A stretch of DNA of 5,544 bases from an uncultured Bacteroides sp. GTDB lineage: Bacteria; Bacteroidota; Bacteroidia; Bacteroidales; Bacteroidaceae. Of the stretch, positions 4,660 through 5,544 are shown piece by piece. The notes beneath the pieces were generated by a model. It worked only from the letters and a program-made list of their open reading frames with translations, ran no database searches and was not told the origin of the DNA. The stretch covers positions 1-5,544 of the forward strand of contig CAAFUN010000043.1 of assembly GCA_900766195.1 (NCBI GenBank). The letters are read 5' to 3'. Both the position numbers and the translations under genes were made by a program. Numbering within the stretch: position 1 is the first letter of the stretch; each line of letters opens with the position of its first letter.

Positions 4660-5544
4660 ATGCACAACTTATATGCAATATTCGCAAAACTTCTCCACAT
4701 CTGCAAGGAGTTTTCTGATAATCTTGTAAATGAACACGGTAACATTCCTCGTCCCGGAGTTGTTCCTCGTTTTTCTGATTTAGAAGTCGTTTCCCTTAGC
4801 CTCACGATGGAATCTATTGGTTTGGATAGTGAAAACTACTTATTTTCCAAACTACGAGAATACTCTAATGAGATGCCACATCTGATTTCAAGAAGACAAT
4901 TTAATGATCGTAGGAAACTCACGACTAATCTCTGTAAAGAGATACGCGAAAGAATTGTGGCTGAAATTGACGGTGGCGAAGAATTCTTCTGTATAGATTC
5001 AAAACCAATAGAGGTTTGTCGTATTGCCAGAGCTAAACGCTGCAAAGTTGGCAAAGATGATTATGAACGTTCACCTGCATTTGGATATTGCGCTTCACAA
5101 AAGCTTTATTACTATGGTTACAAACTACATGCAGTCTGTGGATTAAACGGTGTGATACACTCCTTTGATTTGACAAAGGCAAACGTTCATGACATTCATT
5201 ATCTTCAGGATGTAAAATATGAATATCAGAATTGTAGCCTGTTTGGTGACAAAGGATATATTGGAGCTGAGGTACAATTGGATTTGTTTGAAAGTGCTAA
5301 CATTAAACTGGAAGTACCTTACAGACTCAATCAAAAGAATTGGAAGCCAACATTTATTCCTTTCGCTAAGGCAAGGAGAAGAATTGAGACACTCTTTTCG
5401 CAGATGTGTGACCAGTTTATGATGATAAGAAATTATGCGAAAGACGTCAACGGAATTTTCACTAGGATAATCAGTAAGATCAGCGCTCTTACGATTTTGC
5501 AATATATCAACAAAATGAATAATAAACCCATTGGAAGGATTAAA
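4660..5544 (+). CDS. IS982-family DDE transposase (3' end cut by the window edge)
   Basis: The gene has 295 codons here and 299 when the tail at 40-54 is added, within the usual IS982 size range. The DDE catalytic triad is visible: D113 in FCIDSKPIEVC, D197 in FGDKGYIG and E243 in RRRIETLFSQ, with the family-typical motifs YYGYKLHAVCG (151-161) and ISRRQFNDRRK (76-86). It would cut and rejoin the element's inverted repeats. The start at 4660 (MHNLYAIF) fits the N-termini I remember for Bacteroidales relatives. The frame stays open back to an ATG at 4582, which would add 26 residues and begin 13 bases inside the inverted-repeat edge, so it is less likely. No frameshift or internal stop is present, so the enzyme is probably active. 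Confidence 0.93.
   Translation, partial: MHNLYAIFAKLLHICKEFSDNLVNEHGNIPRPGVVPRFSDLEVVSLSLTMESIGLDSENYLFSKLREYSNEMPHLISRRQFNDRRKLTTNLCKEIRERIVAEIDGGEEFFCIDSKPIEVCRIARAKRCKVGKDDYERSPAFGYCASQKLYYYGYKLHAVCGLNGVIHSFDLTKANVHDIHYLQDVKYEYQNCSLFGDKGYIGAEVQLDLFESANIKLEVPYRLNQKNWKPTFIPFAKARRRIETLFSQMCDQFMMIRNYAKDVNGIFTRIISKISALTILQYINKMNNKPIGRIK
5506..5544. repeat. Right copy of the exact 39-bp terminal direct repeat
   Basis: This is identical to positions 1-39 and lies within transposase codons 283-295. Overlaying the two copies continues the frame into YALI and a stop without any mismatch, which supports a true sequence join (a circle, a tandem array or a collapsed IS repeat) and not coincidence. Confidence 0.95.

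Larger units (their letters stand above)
4552..5544 (+). mobile_element. IS982-family insertion sequence (left end and most of the body)
   Basis: The element starts with the inverted repeat at 4552-4569 and carries one transposase gene in the same direction. It is cut at the window edge just before its last five codons and right inverted repeat, which are supplied at 1-68. It has the same orientation as the copy at the left edge, so the three-gene passenger is bounded as in a same-direction composite transposon or a circular translocatable unit. The passenger-side boundary truncates the - strand gene remnant ending at 4551. Confidence 0.9.

Noticed and set aside
4836..5054. 72-codon open frame on the - strand
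   Set aside because: It is antisense to the well-supported IS982 transposase and has no family features.
5143..5502. 119-codon open frame on the - strand
   Set aside because: It is antisense to the transposase region holding the second Asp and the Glu of the DDE triad, so it is a shadow frame.
1..5544. Small plasmid
   Set aside because: The overlapping ends allow a circle, but no replication initiator, iterons, mobilisation or partition gene is visible, so an autonomous plasmid is not supported.

Overview
The window looks like a piece of a Bacteroidales genome or mobile element (Bacteroides, Parabacteroides, Prevotella or a relative). The DNA is AT-rich. The first gene is preceded by a Bacteroidetes-type -7 box (TAACTTTG), and the insertion sequence is of an IS982-family type that I recognise from this order. 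This placement rests on sequence style and protein families, not on a database search.

Layout. Positions 1-68 are the right end of an IS982-family element: the last 17 transposase codons, the stop and the terminal inverted repeat. Positions 69-239 form a control region with a palindrome, a repeated octamer and a probable promoter. Three genes follow on the + strand: a MazG-like nucleotide pyrophosphohydrolase (240-581), a 785-residue nuclease-helicase of the DUF2075 (Schlafen group 3-like) type with a C-terminal LexA/UmuD-like S24 autoprotease domain (578-2935), and a Fic-family nucleotidyltransferase (3012-4148). The first two overlap by four bases (ATGA), and the third starts 76 bases downstream. 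Positions 4149-4314 hold no clear gene. Positions 4315-4551 carry the 3' remnant of an unidentified membrane-protein gene on the - strand, cut off at the left inverted repeat of an IS982-family element. That element (4552 onward) fills the rest of the window, and its transposase runs off the end.

Topology. The first 39 bases and the last 39 bases are identical, and both lie at the same place in the transposase gene. Joining them restores an intact 299-codon transposase and a 1022-bp element with matching inverted repeats. The window is therefore either a circle of 5505 bp (one IS plus a three-gene passenger, like an IS-borne translocatable unit), a tandem repeat, or a chromosomal segment between two identical, same-direction IS copies whose ends an assembler overlapped. 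No replication, mobilisation or partition gene is present.

How the genes may work together. The mazG/helicase pair has the form of a translationally coupled defence or stress operon. One product would hydrolyse nucleotides, and the other would be an ATP-driven nuclease-helicase. The S24 domain keeps the Cys-Gly cleavage site and the Ser/Lys dyad, with the Cys-to-Ser distance of UmuD. This suggests that the helicase could be cut, and so switched on or off, when RecA filaments signal DNA damage. The Fic protein, with a built-in VbhA-like inhibitory region and a winged-helix tail, may be a third effector or an independent toxin-like passenger. Defence function and SOS control are inferences; the domains and motifs are read directly from the sequence.
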